NCBI GenBank assembly: GCA_019418625.1
Contig: DYBL01000063.1
Location: 1 to 49,575 of the forward strand
DNA from: Clostridiales bacterium
GTDB lineage: Bacteria; Bacillota; Clostridia; Oscillospirales; Oscillospiraceae
Direction of reading: 5' to 3'
Length of the DNA: 49,575 bases
In this document: one piece after another, positions 8,121 to 16,027 of the stretch
Layout: the number at the start of each line of letters is the position of its first letter
How positions within the stretch are numbered: position 1 is the first letter of the stretch
Notes under the pieces: generated by a model
Database searches by the model: none
Told to the model about the DNA's origin: nothing
What the model saw: only the letters and a program-made list of their open reading frames with translations
Made by a program: the position numbers and the translations under genes

Positions 8121-11100
8121 TTACTGGGCCATGTCGCGATAGAGGAAGGTGACGACCTGCGCGCGGGTGCAGGTGGCGTTGGGGGCAAAGGTGGTGGCAG
8201 TAGTGCCGCCGGTGATGCCCTCGGCCACGGCCCAGTTCACCGCGTCGGCGTAGTAGGCGTCCGCAGGCACGTCGGTAAAGACATTGCCGCTGTCCACGGT
8301 CTGACCGTTGGCACGATACAGGAACGTGACGATCTGGGCGCGGGTGCAGGTGGCATTGGGGGCGAAGGTGGTGGCGGTGGTGCCGCCGGTGATGCCGTTT
8401 TCATAGGCCCACAGGATGGCCTTGTAGTTATAGGCATCGGCAGAGACATCCGTGAAGGGGTTCACCGTGGAGGAAGGCTCCGGCTCGCCGGCTGCGCGCC
8501 ACAGGAACGTGACCACCTGGCCGCGGGTGCAGCCGCTGTTGGGGGAGAAGGTGGTAGCGGTGGTGCCGCTGGTGATGCCCTCGGTCACAGCCCACTTCAC
8601 CGCCTCGGCGTAGTAGGCATCCGCAGGCATGTCGGTGAACGCCAGCTCCTCCTCGGTAAAGGTGGCCTTGACCGTCACGGAAGAGGCGGGCATGGTGAAG
8701 GTGTACTTGCCGTCGCCCTTGCTCTTGTAGTCGATCTTGTCGCCGTCCCGGTCGGTGATGGTGAGGGTATCAAGCACATAGCCCTCGTCCGGCTTCACCG
8801 TCACGGTGACGAGGTCGCCCCGGGAGGCTCTGGAGGGAGACACGGAAACAGAGCCGTTGTCCGCGGACTTCACTTCCACGGAATATCTGCTGGCGCCGCT
8901 GCTGCCGCCGCCACCGCTGGATCTCTTGTAGGGAGTGATGGTGCCGGTCAGCAGATTATAGTTGTCGGTATCGTCAGGGGTAAACGTCCAGCCGTAGGCC
9001 GTGTTGGACTCCACGATGGTGGCGTCGCCGTCGTCCCAGGCAATGGTGCCGCCGGGGGTGATGGTGCCCACGCCCAGTGCAGCGTCCGCCAGGGTGTGGC
9101 CGGACTCACGGATGGCGGTGTAGGAAGGCTCGCCGGTGGGATCGGCCTTGTCGATGGTCACCAGCACGGTGGCTTCCACCTGAGCGTAGACTGCCGTGTC
9201 AGTGGGGGTAAAGACCACCGTCTTGGGGCCGCTGTCGGCCACGGCGGTCAGGTTCTGGCCCTCCTTGAAGGACCAGGTGCCCTCCACGGTCTGGCCGTCA
9301 TAGGTGGCGGTGCCGCGGATGGCGGTATCGGCAATGGGCGCTCCGTCGTACGCGGCGGAGATATCCTCCACATCCAGCACGGGCACGAACTCATAGACCA
9401 CGTTGACCACCACATCGGCGGTGGAGTCGGCGTAGTTGTCGGAGGAGAGGATGATGGGCGCGGAGGCGCTCTGGCCCACGGCGTCCTCGGTCAGGCCCTC
9501 ACGCAGAGAGAAGGTGACCTGACCGTCGGCGTCCACGGCGAAGGCATTGCCCAGCAGGCCGTAAGCGTCCTCGGTGCTGCCCAGGCTGTATGCCCGTGCG
9601 CCGGCATTGCCGGGCAGCAGGCGGGAAACATCCTGGCTGTGCTGCGCCACGTCGTCATAGCGCACGTACACGTTCTGGACGGGCAGCTCCCGGGCAGCAG
9701 CCTTTTCAATGACGCCGTCGGAGAGGGTGATGGCAGGATTGGTCAGGGTGTAGTTGGCAGCCAGAGCAGTATTTTTCAGGGCCACCTCCACCTGCACGGT
9801 CTTGCCGGTGCCGGCATTGGGGTCGTCGAACCGGGCGGTGACCGCGTAGTCCACGCCCTGGGTCAGCACGTCGCCGTTCACCAGGCCGTCCAGCGTGACG
9901 GTTGCCTGGGCGGCGGTGGTGCCGTCAAAGGTCTTGGTAATGGCGGAAGCCTGAGCGGTGACCGCCTTGGGCGCAACCGTCAGGGTGTAGTCCACGGACG
10001 TGGCGGCAAAGGCGCCGGGCACGGCCGCGGCAGTAGCGGTGATTTTGGCCTCACCGGCGCCGGTGATGGTCACCTGGCCCTGGCCGTCCACCGTGGCAAC
10101 AGCTTCGTTGCTGCTGGTGTAGGTGATGGCGCCGCCCGCAGAGTGGTTGACGGCCGCATCGGTGATGGGGCTGTCGCCGTAAGTGGCGGACTTGTCCGCG
10201 CCGTCGGTAAAGGCAATCTCCTGCAGGGGCAGGTCAATGACCTCCACCTGGAAGGAGGCGCTGACGGGGTTGATGTTGGCGTCGCCGGCATAGGAGACGG
10301 TGACGGTGGCGCTGCCGGCAGCCTTGCCGGTGAGCACGGCCTCACCCTCGGCGCCTTCCACGCTCAGGGCCTTGGTGTTGCTGTTTTCATAGGTCACGGG
10401 CAGCAGAGCGTCGGAGGTGGGGAGCTTGGCCGTGACAGCCACGCGGGCCTGGTTGCCCACGATGACCGTGGTGGTATCCTGGGGAACGGTCAGCACCGGC
10501 GTGGCCTTCTGGATGGTGAAGGTCCGGCTCTGGGTGCCCAGATTGTCCTCGTCCTCATACTTGGCGGTGACGGTATAGGTGCCCGCATCGGTGACGGTGG
10601 AATCCAGCGTCACATCCTGGGCATTCCCGCCGTCCTTGCGCAGGGTGTAGGTGAAGGCATCGCCGCTCTGGCCGTCCAGAGAGGCAACACCCACGAACTG
10701 GCTCAGCGCCATGGCCTCGCCGGTGTAGACGGCCTCGGTGGACGTCTGGGGGAAGAGGATCTTCTCGGAGACGTCGTTCTTGCCCACGAACTGCCACTGG
10801 GCGGTGACGGTGGTATCCTTGGTGGGAATGAACTCATAGTCCGCCGCCACGGTCTTGCCGTCCACGCTGAAGCCGGTGAGCTGGTAATCGGGACGGGCGA
10901 AGGCATAGTCCGCCAGCTTCACATGAGCGGGATACTTCTGGGTCGCCTGCACGGTCGTCTGACCGTTATAGGTGCCGCCGTCGCCGTTGATGGTGGTGGT
11001 GTAGGTCTTGGGATAGAGGGTCAGCTCCGTGGGGGTGGTGCGGGGGTTGCCGCTGATGAAATACTTCCAGTCCCCCTGAATGTGCTGGGCGATCTCGATG

Positions 11101-11924
11101 CCCTGCTCCGGCGTGTTTTGGTCGATGCCCATAATGGCCCGCGCGTTGCCGCCGGCCCTGATGGTCATGTTCACCGTGCTGCCGGTCTGGATACCGTAGG
11201 CGGTGCTGGCGTAGTCATCATCGCCGATCACCAGCCCCGCACAGCGGATGGCGGGCGCGCTGGACGGGTTGATGACAGAGCCGTCCGCGTCCAGCATGAC
11301 ATAAATGCTGCTGATGGCGGCGTTGGTCTTGTACCCCTTGCTGGGGCCGATGACATGGACCTGACCGGTGTACGTCTCATCACCGTAGCCTCTGCCGTCA
11401 TAGCAGACGGTCCCATCAGGGGAGGTCCAGCTCTTGGGCGGCGTCATGAGGATCACACCGCCGGCGGAGAAGATTCCGGCGCCGGTGGGACCGGCCTGAA
11501 TTGTGGCATCGCCGTTGATGGGCACAACGCCCACCATGGCACCCGAGCCATCAGCATAGATGCCGCAGGCATCCTGCTGGGCGGTGACGTTCATCGTGCC
11601 GTTTTCCACATACACATAGACGTCGCCATTCGTTACGGAAACGGCGTGGTTTCTGCCGGTACCGGCAACATCCACATCACCGTAGCTGTAAATTTTCAGG
11701 TCGCCGGTAACGGTAATGGGGCCGCCCTGGTAGTTGTTGAGCACCAGGGCACGGTCGTCAGAATGATACTGCCAACCGCTGCCATTCATGTCGCTGTCGC
11801 CGTAGCCCAGATTGATGTGCTCGCTGGCAGCGCCCGCGGTGATGGGCAGCGCCAAAGAGCACAGCAGCACCAGCACCAGATTCAGTGCCAGAAGCCGCAG
11901 CTTCGGTTTCGTTCGTTGCTTCAT
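8121..11924 (-). CDS. Large secreted S-layer-type protein with three SLH domains
   Basis: The product is 1267 residues and is predicted to be exported and bound non-covalently to a wall polymer. A signal peptide (residues 1 to about 33, ending TAGAAS) is followed by a region of short beta repeats resembling a right-handed helix (about 35-310). An InlB/Flg_new-type repeat (about 330-375) comes next, then several Ig-like and MBG-type modules (about 385-990), and a second glycine/valine repeat region (about 1005-1080). Three SLH repeats fill the last 175 residues, each with an FTD...YY/YN...A..WA...GIT.GTT..TF.P...CTR.Q.VTFL pattern. ATG 11924 overlaps the stop of the upstream ligase gene (ATGA), with AGGAGG 10 bases before. 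The coupling suggests joint production with the ligase. I cannot assign a ligand or adhesive target. Confidence 0.92.
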   Translation of the reverse strand: MKQRTKPKLRLLALNLVLVLLCSLALPITAGAASEHINLGYGDSDMNGSGWQYHSDDRALVLNNYQGGPITVTGDLKIYSYGDVDVAGTGRNHAVSVTNGDVYVYVENGTMNVTAQQDACGIYADGSGAMVGVVPINGDATIQAGPTGAGIFSAGGVILMTPPKSWTSPDGTVCYDGRGYGDETYTGQVHVIGPSKGYKTNAAISSIYVMLDADGSVINPSSAPAIRCAGLVIGDDDYASTAYGIQTGSTVNMTIRAGGNARAIMGIDQNTPEQGIEIAQHIQGDWKYFISGNPRTTPTELTLYPKTYTTTINGDGGTYNGQTTVQATQKYPAHVKLADYAFARPDYQLTGFSVDGKTVAADYEFIPTKDTTVTAQWQFVGKNDVSEKILFPQTSTEAVYTGEAMALSQFVGVASLDGQSGDAFTYTLRKDGGNAQDVTLDSTVTDAGTYTVTAKYEDEDNLGTQSRTFTIQKATPVLTVPQDTTTVIVGNQARVAVTAKLPTSDALLPVTYENSNTKALSVEGAEGEAVLTGKAAGSATVTVSYAGDANINPVSASFQVEVIDLPLQEIAFTDGADKSATYGDSPITDAAVNHSAGGAITYTSSNEAVATVDGQGQVTITGAGEAKITATAAAVPGAFAATSVDYTLTVAPKAVTAQASAITKTFDGTTAAQATVTLDGLVNGDVLTQGVDYAVTARFDDPNAGTGKTVQVEVALKNTALAANYTLTNPAITLSDGVIEKAAARELPVQNVYVRYDDVAQHSQDVSRLLPGNAGARAYSLGSTEDAYGLLGNAFAVDADGQVTFSLREGLTEDAVGQSASAPIILSSDNYADSTADVVVNVVYEFVPVLDVEDISAAYDGAPIADTAIRGTATYDGQTVEGTWSFKEGQNLTAVADSGPKTVVFTPTDTAVYAQVEATVLVTIDKADPTGEPSYTAIRESGHTLADAALGVGTITPGGTIAWDDGDATIVESNTAYGWTFTPDDTDNYNLLTGTITPYKRSSGGGGSSGASRYSVEVKSADNGSVSVSPSRASRGDLVTVTVKPDEGYVLDTLTITDRDGDKIDYKSKGDGKYTFTMPASSVTVKATFTEEELAFTDMPADAYYAEAVKWAVTEGITSGTTATTFSPNSGCTRGQVVTFLWRAAGEPEPSSTVNPFTDVSADAYNYKAILWAYENGITGGTTATTFAPNATCTRAQIVTFLYRANGQTVDSGNVFTDVPADAYYADAVNWAVAEGITGGTTATTFAPNATCTRAQVVTFLYRDMAQ

Positions 11925-13474
11925 TTCAGATCGTCCTCCTTGCAGTTTGGTAAGTTGATATCCCTCTCGCTCAGGGCGAGCAATATCCAAAAGAGCAAAA
12001 TCACGCCGCTGGCGCTGACCGTGAAGCAGATCTGCACCAGATAGGCCGCCGCGCCGGACAGGATGATCTCCGCCGCACGGGGACGATGCCGCACCACGCC
12101 CCGAAGCCAGCAGACAAGCCCCGCTATGTAAAAGGCCAGGGCCGGCAGGCCCAGGTTCACGGCGATATTCAAAAAGTCATTGTGGGCCGCGTCCACCACC
12201 GCCTCGATCATGGCCCCCGTCTCTTGGGAATAGCGGGTGAAGGTGAAGCCCATGCGTGCCACCAGGGTGTCCGGCCCGCCGCCCAGCAGCGGTGCCTGTC
12301 CGATGAGATGCACCACCTCGTCCCAGATCCGCACCCGGCCGGAGCCGAAGGACGGGTCCACAGTGCCGTGGAGCATCTGATGGACCTGGCCCAGGGTGCC
12401 GGAGGAAATGGGCAGCAGGTAAAGAAGCCCCACGCCCAGCACCGCCATCGCCCCCAGGACGGCCCACAGCCGCCGGGGCAAACGCTCTGAGCCGGGACGG
12501 GAGAGCCGCTCCGACCGTCCCGCCAGAACGCCGAAGCCCAGGGCCGCCGCCCCCAGTGCCGCCAGAAGCAGCACAACCGGAGAAAGGCGCAGGCAAAGGG
12601 CCGTGTTCCGGTCGGCGTACAGCGCGCCGCCCGCCGCCAGGGAAAGCGCCAGCGTTCCCGCCGCCCGGCAGATCCGGGGCAGAGCATTGGGCATGCGGCA
12701 GTACCAGGGCAGCGTCAGAGCCAGAGCGGCCGGCAACCCCACATAGGCCGCGTCCACGTCCGCAAGGGCCAGCAGCACGCCCCCCGCCGCCAAAGGCGCC
12801 AGGGCGCAGCGCCATCCGCTGATGAGATACGCTCCGTAAAAAAGCGGCACGGTCAGGCACAAGAAGCCGCCCAGCACGTCCACATTGCCCAGCGTCCCCA
12901 GAAAACGGCCGTTGTAGAGCACAAAGGCGTCATGAAAATCAACTCCCTCCGGGAAAAGTCCCAGAGGGTTCATGCCTGCGTACTGCAAAAGGCCCAGGAT
13001 CAGGTTGAAAAAAAGGACCGCGCCCAGCAGAGCCAGCAGCCGGTCATCCCAGCGGCCGTAGGACGAGACGGCCCAGTACACCGCCACGCACACCAAGATA
13101 AACAAAAGGCCCTCATAGCGGCCCAGTCCCAGCCAAACGCCCTCGTACTCCGAGCACGCCGCCGAAAGGGCCGCCCAGGCGGCGTACAGCAAAAAGCAAA
13201 CCCGGCTGCCCCCCAGCCGCGTCAGGGGCCGCAGCAGCTCCCGCAGCCCGGCGCCGCCGGTGAGGGCCATCTCCGCCGCGGCCAGCACCAGCGCCGCAAG
13301 GTAGCAAAGAGACAAGCCGGTGCAAAACAAAAACGCGCTGCGCCCGGCGGCCGTATAGCCCCGCAGGCCGGGCAGCACAAGCCCGGCCGAACACAGCACC
13401 GCCACGTAGAGCATGGTGATCCGCTCCAGCGGCAGCCAGGGGGCATGATTTCGTTTTTCACGGGATCTTCCCAC
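11921..13474 (-). CDS. O-antigen ligase/polymerase family membrane protein (WaaL/Wzy type)
   Basis: This 517-residue polytopic membrane protein has about 12 hydrophobic segments and a large loop late in the chain. The loop contains FGSGRVRIWDEVVHLIG and then LLGGGPDTL and AHNDFLNIAVNLGLPAL, the pattern of the Wzy_C/O-antigen ligase domain. Such enzymes transfer or polymerise lipid-linked glycans outside the membrane. The start is GTG 13474, with GGGAGG seven bases upstream. The gene overlaps the S-layer gene by four bases and lies 32 bp after the XRE-like regulator. This context makes an S-layer O-glycosylation ligase (like WsfB of other Gram-positives) the most attractive role, but that is inference. 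Confidence 0.85.
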   Translation of the reverse strand: MGRSREKRNHAPWLPLERITMLYVAVLCSAGLVLPGLRGYTAAGRSAFLFCTGLSLCYLAALVLAAAEMALTGGAGLRELLRPLTRLGGSRVCFLLYAAWAALSAACSEYEGVWLGLGRYEGLLFILVCVAVYWAVSSYGRWDDRLLALLGAVLFFNLILGLLQYAGMNPLGLFPEGVDFHDAFVLYNGRFLGTLGNVDVLGGFLCLTVPLFYGAYLISGWRCALAPLAAGGVLLALADVDAAYVGLPAALALTLPWYCRMPNALPRICRAAGTLALSLAAGGALYADRNTALCLRLSPVVLLLAALGAAALGFGVLAGRSERLSRPGSERLPRRLWAVLGAMAVLGVGLLYLLPISSGTLGQVHQMLHGTVDPSFGSGRVRIWDEVVHLIGQAPLLGGGPDTLVARMGFTFTRYSQETGAMIEAVVDAAHNDFLNIAVNLGLPALAFYIAGLVCWLRGVVRHRPRAAEIILSGAAAYLVQICFTVSASGVILLFWILLALSERDINLPNCKEDDLK

Positions 13475-13506
13475 GCGCCCGCCTCCCGTCTGACGTCACG
13501 GCCGTC

Positions 13507-13932
13507 TCAAAAAAGCGTCTTTTCGTTTTCGGAAAACAGCGTGTCGTTGATGTCGTTGAGTTCCTTCTGATGCAGCAGTCCGTGGATGATGACCGCGTCC
13601 CGCTTGGTTTTGGGGTAGAGCTGGGCATAGGAGGCCCGCTTCAAAAGCTCCTGGGTCTCCTCCAGCGTGGCGCCCAGGCCGATGCAAAGGCACAAAAGCC
13701 GGTCCCGGGAGGGATTGCGCCGCCCGGAGAACACCTGGTGGAGATACACCTCGCTCATGCTGGCCCGGCGGGCAAGCTCCGCCTTGGTCAGGTCCTTTTT
13801 CTCATAGAGCTCCGTCAGCAGCTCGGCCACGCTCTTATCCGTAAACAGCGTCTGATTCTCCTTGATGTAGGTATCGATGCTGTCCTGTTCCATCAGTTCC
13901 CGGCGCAGATCGCCGGTGGATTTTTCCTGCAT
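13507..13932 (-). CDS. XRE-like helix-turn-helix regulator
   Basis: The protein has 141 residues. The central part (about 48-105) reads as a Cro/C1-type HTH: LTKAELARRASMSEVYLHQVFSG, then RLLCLCIGLGATLEETQELLKRA. The C-terminal tail is short and charged. A GGGGGAGG ribosome binding site precedes ATG 13932. It heads the operon with the ligase and S-layer genes (no terminator visible in the 32-bp gap) and is divergent from the kinase operon. It could therefore control both from the shared 105-bp region. Related HTH proteins are often neighbours of small Ser/Thr kinases in gut clostridia; a phosphorylation link is inference. Confidence 0.8.
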   Translation of the reverse strand: MQEKSTGDLRRELMEQDSIDTYIKENQTLFTDKSVAELLTELYEKKDLTKAELARRASMSEVYLHQVFSGRRNPSRDRLLCLCIGLGATLEETQELLKRASYAQLYPKTKRDAVIIHGLLHQKELNDINDTLFSENEKTLF

Positions 13933-13945
13933 GTGTGCCTCCCCC

Positions 13946-13974
13946 TTTACTTCCGGGACGAAATTGGTTATATT
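13946..13974 (+). promoter_or_regulatory. Candidate promoter of the kinase operon
   Basis: TTTACT (13946-13951), 17 bp, TATATT (13969-13974), about 60 bp upstream of the kinase start. It lies inside the divergent region shared with the XRE-like gene. Confidence 0.4.
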
Positions 13975-13981
13975 AACTTTA

Positions 13982-14001
13982 TAACGCTTTTCACAACGTT
14001 A
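13982..14001. promoter_or_regulatory. Inverted repeat, candidate operator in the divergent region
   Basis: TAACG-N10-CGTTA, two half-sites one helical turn and a half apart. It lies between the kinase and XRE-like genes and is a plausible site for the adjacent regulator. Only these short arms match. Confidence 0.35.
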
Positions 14002-14037
14002 CAATATGCCCTATGCATAGGATTGGTGATTTTAGCA

Positions 14038-14745
14038 ATGGATTCCATGTATGGCTGGCTCTCCGGCGTTCTGGCGCAGGAATATGAGCTGGTGCGCCTC
14101 ATCAAAAAAAGTTCCCGGGGCAGCGTCCGCCTCATCCGCCACAAAGGTACCGGGCAGCGCTTCATCCTCCGGCAGTTTACCGGCAATCCGGAGGTGTATC
14201 AAAAGCTCCTGGACTACACCTGTCCCAACCTGCCCACCGTCTATGAGGTGGCTCAGGAGAACGGGGACAACCTGGTGGTGGAGGAGTTCATCGAAGGCGA
14301 CACCCTGGGCTTTTTGCTGCAGGACACCCTCTTCTCCCCCGATGAGACCCGGCAGATCGTCCGGCAGGTGTGCCGAGCCCTGTGGGTGCTCCACTCCATC
14401 GGCGCCGTCCACCGGGACGTGAAGCCGGAAAACATCATCCTGCGGGGGGCGGAGGCCGTGCTCATCGACTTCGATGCCGCCCGGCTCCACAAGCCCGAAC
14501 TGGAAAACGACACCCAGATCCTGGGCACCACCGGCTTTGCCGCCCCGGAGCAGTACGGCTTGTCCCAGTCCGACATCCGCACGGATATCTACTCCGTGGG
14601 TATCCTCATCAACGTGATGCTCACCGGCGAGCACCCCTCCAGAAAGCTTGCGGAGGGAAAGATGGGCCGCATCGTGGACCGGTGCACCCACGTCAACCCC
14701 CAGCGGCGCTACAAGAACGTGCTGCGGCTCATGGAGGCGCTGTAA
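14038..14745 (+). CDS. Small soluble Ser/Thr protein kinase
   Basis: The 235-residue protein is a kinase catalytic domain only, with no membrane helix or PASTA repeats. A glycine-loop-like SSRGSVRLIRHK is at residues 25-36, HRDVKPEN at 125-132, the metal site DFD at 144-146 (DFG in most kinases), and an APE-type AAPEQYG near 167. The strand where the ATP-binding VAIK lysine is expected reads FILRQF, with arginine 45 in that place. Either this is an accepted variant of the subfamily or activity is reduced. ATG 14038 is preceded only by a weak AGGATTGG; ATG 14047 is an alternative. It is immediately followed by the first zinc-ribbon protein, which starts two bases after its stop, so the substrate may be one of its neighbours. 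Confidence 0.88.
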   Translation: MDSMYGWLSGVLAQEYELVRLIKKSSRGSVRLIRHKGTGQRFILRQFTGNPEVYQKLLDYTCPNLPTVYEVAQENGDNLVVEEFIEGDTLGFLLQDTLFSPDETRQIVRQVCRALWVLHSIGAVHRDVKPENIILRGAEAVLIDFDAARLHKPELENDTQILGTTGFAAPEQYGLSQSDIRTDIYSVGILINVMLTGEHPSRKLAEGKMGRIVDRCTHVNPQRRYKNVLRLMEAL

Positions 14746-14746
14746 C

Positions 14747-16003
14747 ATGTCCGAAACGACCAAGCGCTGTCCCCGCTGCGGCGCCGCGCTGCCGGAGGCA
14801 GCTGCCTTCTGCCCCTACTGCACGGCGGACCTGCGCCGCCGGACCGCCGCCGTGCCCCCGCCGGTTCTCCCCGGCTGGGTGCTGCGCTCCCTTGCCGCGG
14901 CACTGCTGATCCTGACGGCGGCTGCGGCAGTGTTTTTCTACCGTGCGCCCGATACATACGACAGCTTCGGCCAGGTGACCTACACCGACGCCGACGGCAC
15001 CTATCAGCTGCTGGTGTCCGCCAGCAACGACCGCTTTGCGCCTCAGGAGGCGATCTCCCTCGATGCAGAGCCAAGCCAGGAATACCGGTTCCCCAGCCGC
15101 CTGTTCATCAATCATGTGGACTCCGGCGCCAACGCCGCCCAGATCTTTCTGCAGAAGGTGGACGCCATCTCCGCCCAGCTCGTACAGCCGGAGGACTCCC
15201 CCTGGCCCATGGTGTGCACCCAGCCGGAGTACCGGGACTTTTCCCCGGAGGCCGCCCAGGTGGTCCTGGTGAACTACACGGGCAGCAGTGCCCCGGCGGA
15301 GCTGGTCTGGACGCTGAATATGCACAACGGAGACACCATCCGTCTGCGCCAGAAGATCACCCCCGTGCCCATCGAGACCTATGACTTCTACCCGGAGGAC
15401 CATCCCATGTCCACGTCGGAGGAGCTGCAAGCCCTCATCGACCAGGTGACATCCCAGGTCCCCCTGCCCGCAGTGGTAAACCTGCACCTGCCGGCGGTGA
15501 CCTACACCGGCGGCGTCACCATCTCCGGCCGCCCCGTGAACCTCTACGGCTCCCAGGATGCCGACGGCCGACGCACCACCTTCACCGACACGGTGCGCCT
15601 GAGCGCCCAGGACGGCCCCGTTTCCTATTTTTACGACATTGACTTTGTGGGAAACAAGTCCTCCGTGGGCGTGTCCGCCTCCGCCCGGTTCTGGGCCGAG
15701 GGCTGCACGTTCACCGGCTGGAAAACCGGCATGCTGGGCTACGGAGACGTATGGGTCAACGCCATCAACTGTCGGTTCGTGGACAACACCACCGGCTTCC
15801 ATTTCAACAGCACCGGCCAGTACGTCACCCACACCATGTTCAATGACAATGTCTTCCTCCGCAACGGCACCGCCGTGCTGCTGGAAAACGTGCCCTCCGA
15901 CGAATGCCTGAACTTCCAGGGCTCCCGCTTCACCGGCAACGGCACGGACATCGACAACCGCTGCGGCCACCCCCTGGACATCACCCAGGTCATCTTTGAG
16001 TAA
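14747..16003 (+). CDS. Zinc-ribbon, single-pass membrane, beta-helix protein (copy 1)
   Basis: The 418-residue protein has an N-terminal cytoplasmic zinc ribbon (CPRCG, then CPYC, residues 8-26). One membrane helix follows at about 45-66, then a long extracytoplasmic part. The last 170 residues contain short repeated strands such as GFHFNSTGQ, FNDNVF and FTGNGTDIDNRC, read here as a right-handed parallel beta-helix. The ribosome binding site GGAGG lies within the end of the kinase gene. It is a tandem paralogue of the next gene. I do not recognise a characterised homologue; the topology suggests a membrane sensor or scaffold working with the upstream kinase. Confidence 0.85.
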   Translation: MSETTKRCPRCGAALPEAAAFCPYCTADLRRRTAAVPPPVLPGWVLRSLAAALLILTAAAAVFFYRAPDTYDSFGQVTYTDADGTYQLLVSASNDRFAPQEAISLDAEPSQEYRFPSRLFINHVDSGANAAQIFLQKVDAISAQLVQPEDSPWPMVCTQPEYRDFSPEAAQVVLVNYTGSSAPAELVWTLNMHNGDTIRLRQKITPVPIETYDFYPEDHPMSTSEELQALIDQVTSQVPLPAVVNLHLPAVTYTGGVTISGRPVNLYGSQDADGRRTTFTDTVRLSAQDGPVSYFYDIDFVGNKSSVGVSASARFWAEGCTFTGWKTGMLGYGDVWVNAINCRFVDNTTGFHFNSTGQYVTHTMFNDNVFLRNGTAVLLENVPSDECLNFQGSRFTGNGTDIDNRCGHPLDITQVIFE

Positions 16004-16027
16004 CTTTTACGAAAGGACCGATCTCCA

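Noticed and set aside
8034..12044. 1336-residue open frame opposite the S-layer gene
   Set aside because: Glycine/valine/histidine-rich mirror of a repetitive gene with signal peptide and SLH domains on the other strand.
13570..14037. Upstream extension of the kinase frame
   Set aside because: It runs antisense through the XRE-like gene and contains none of the kinase fold.
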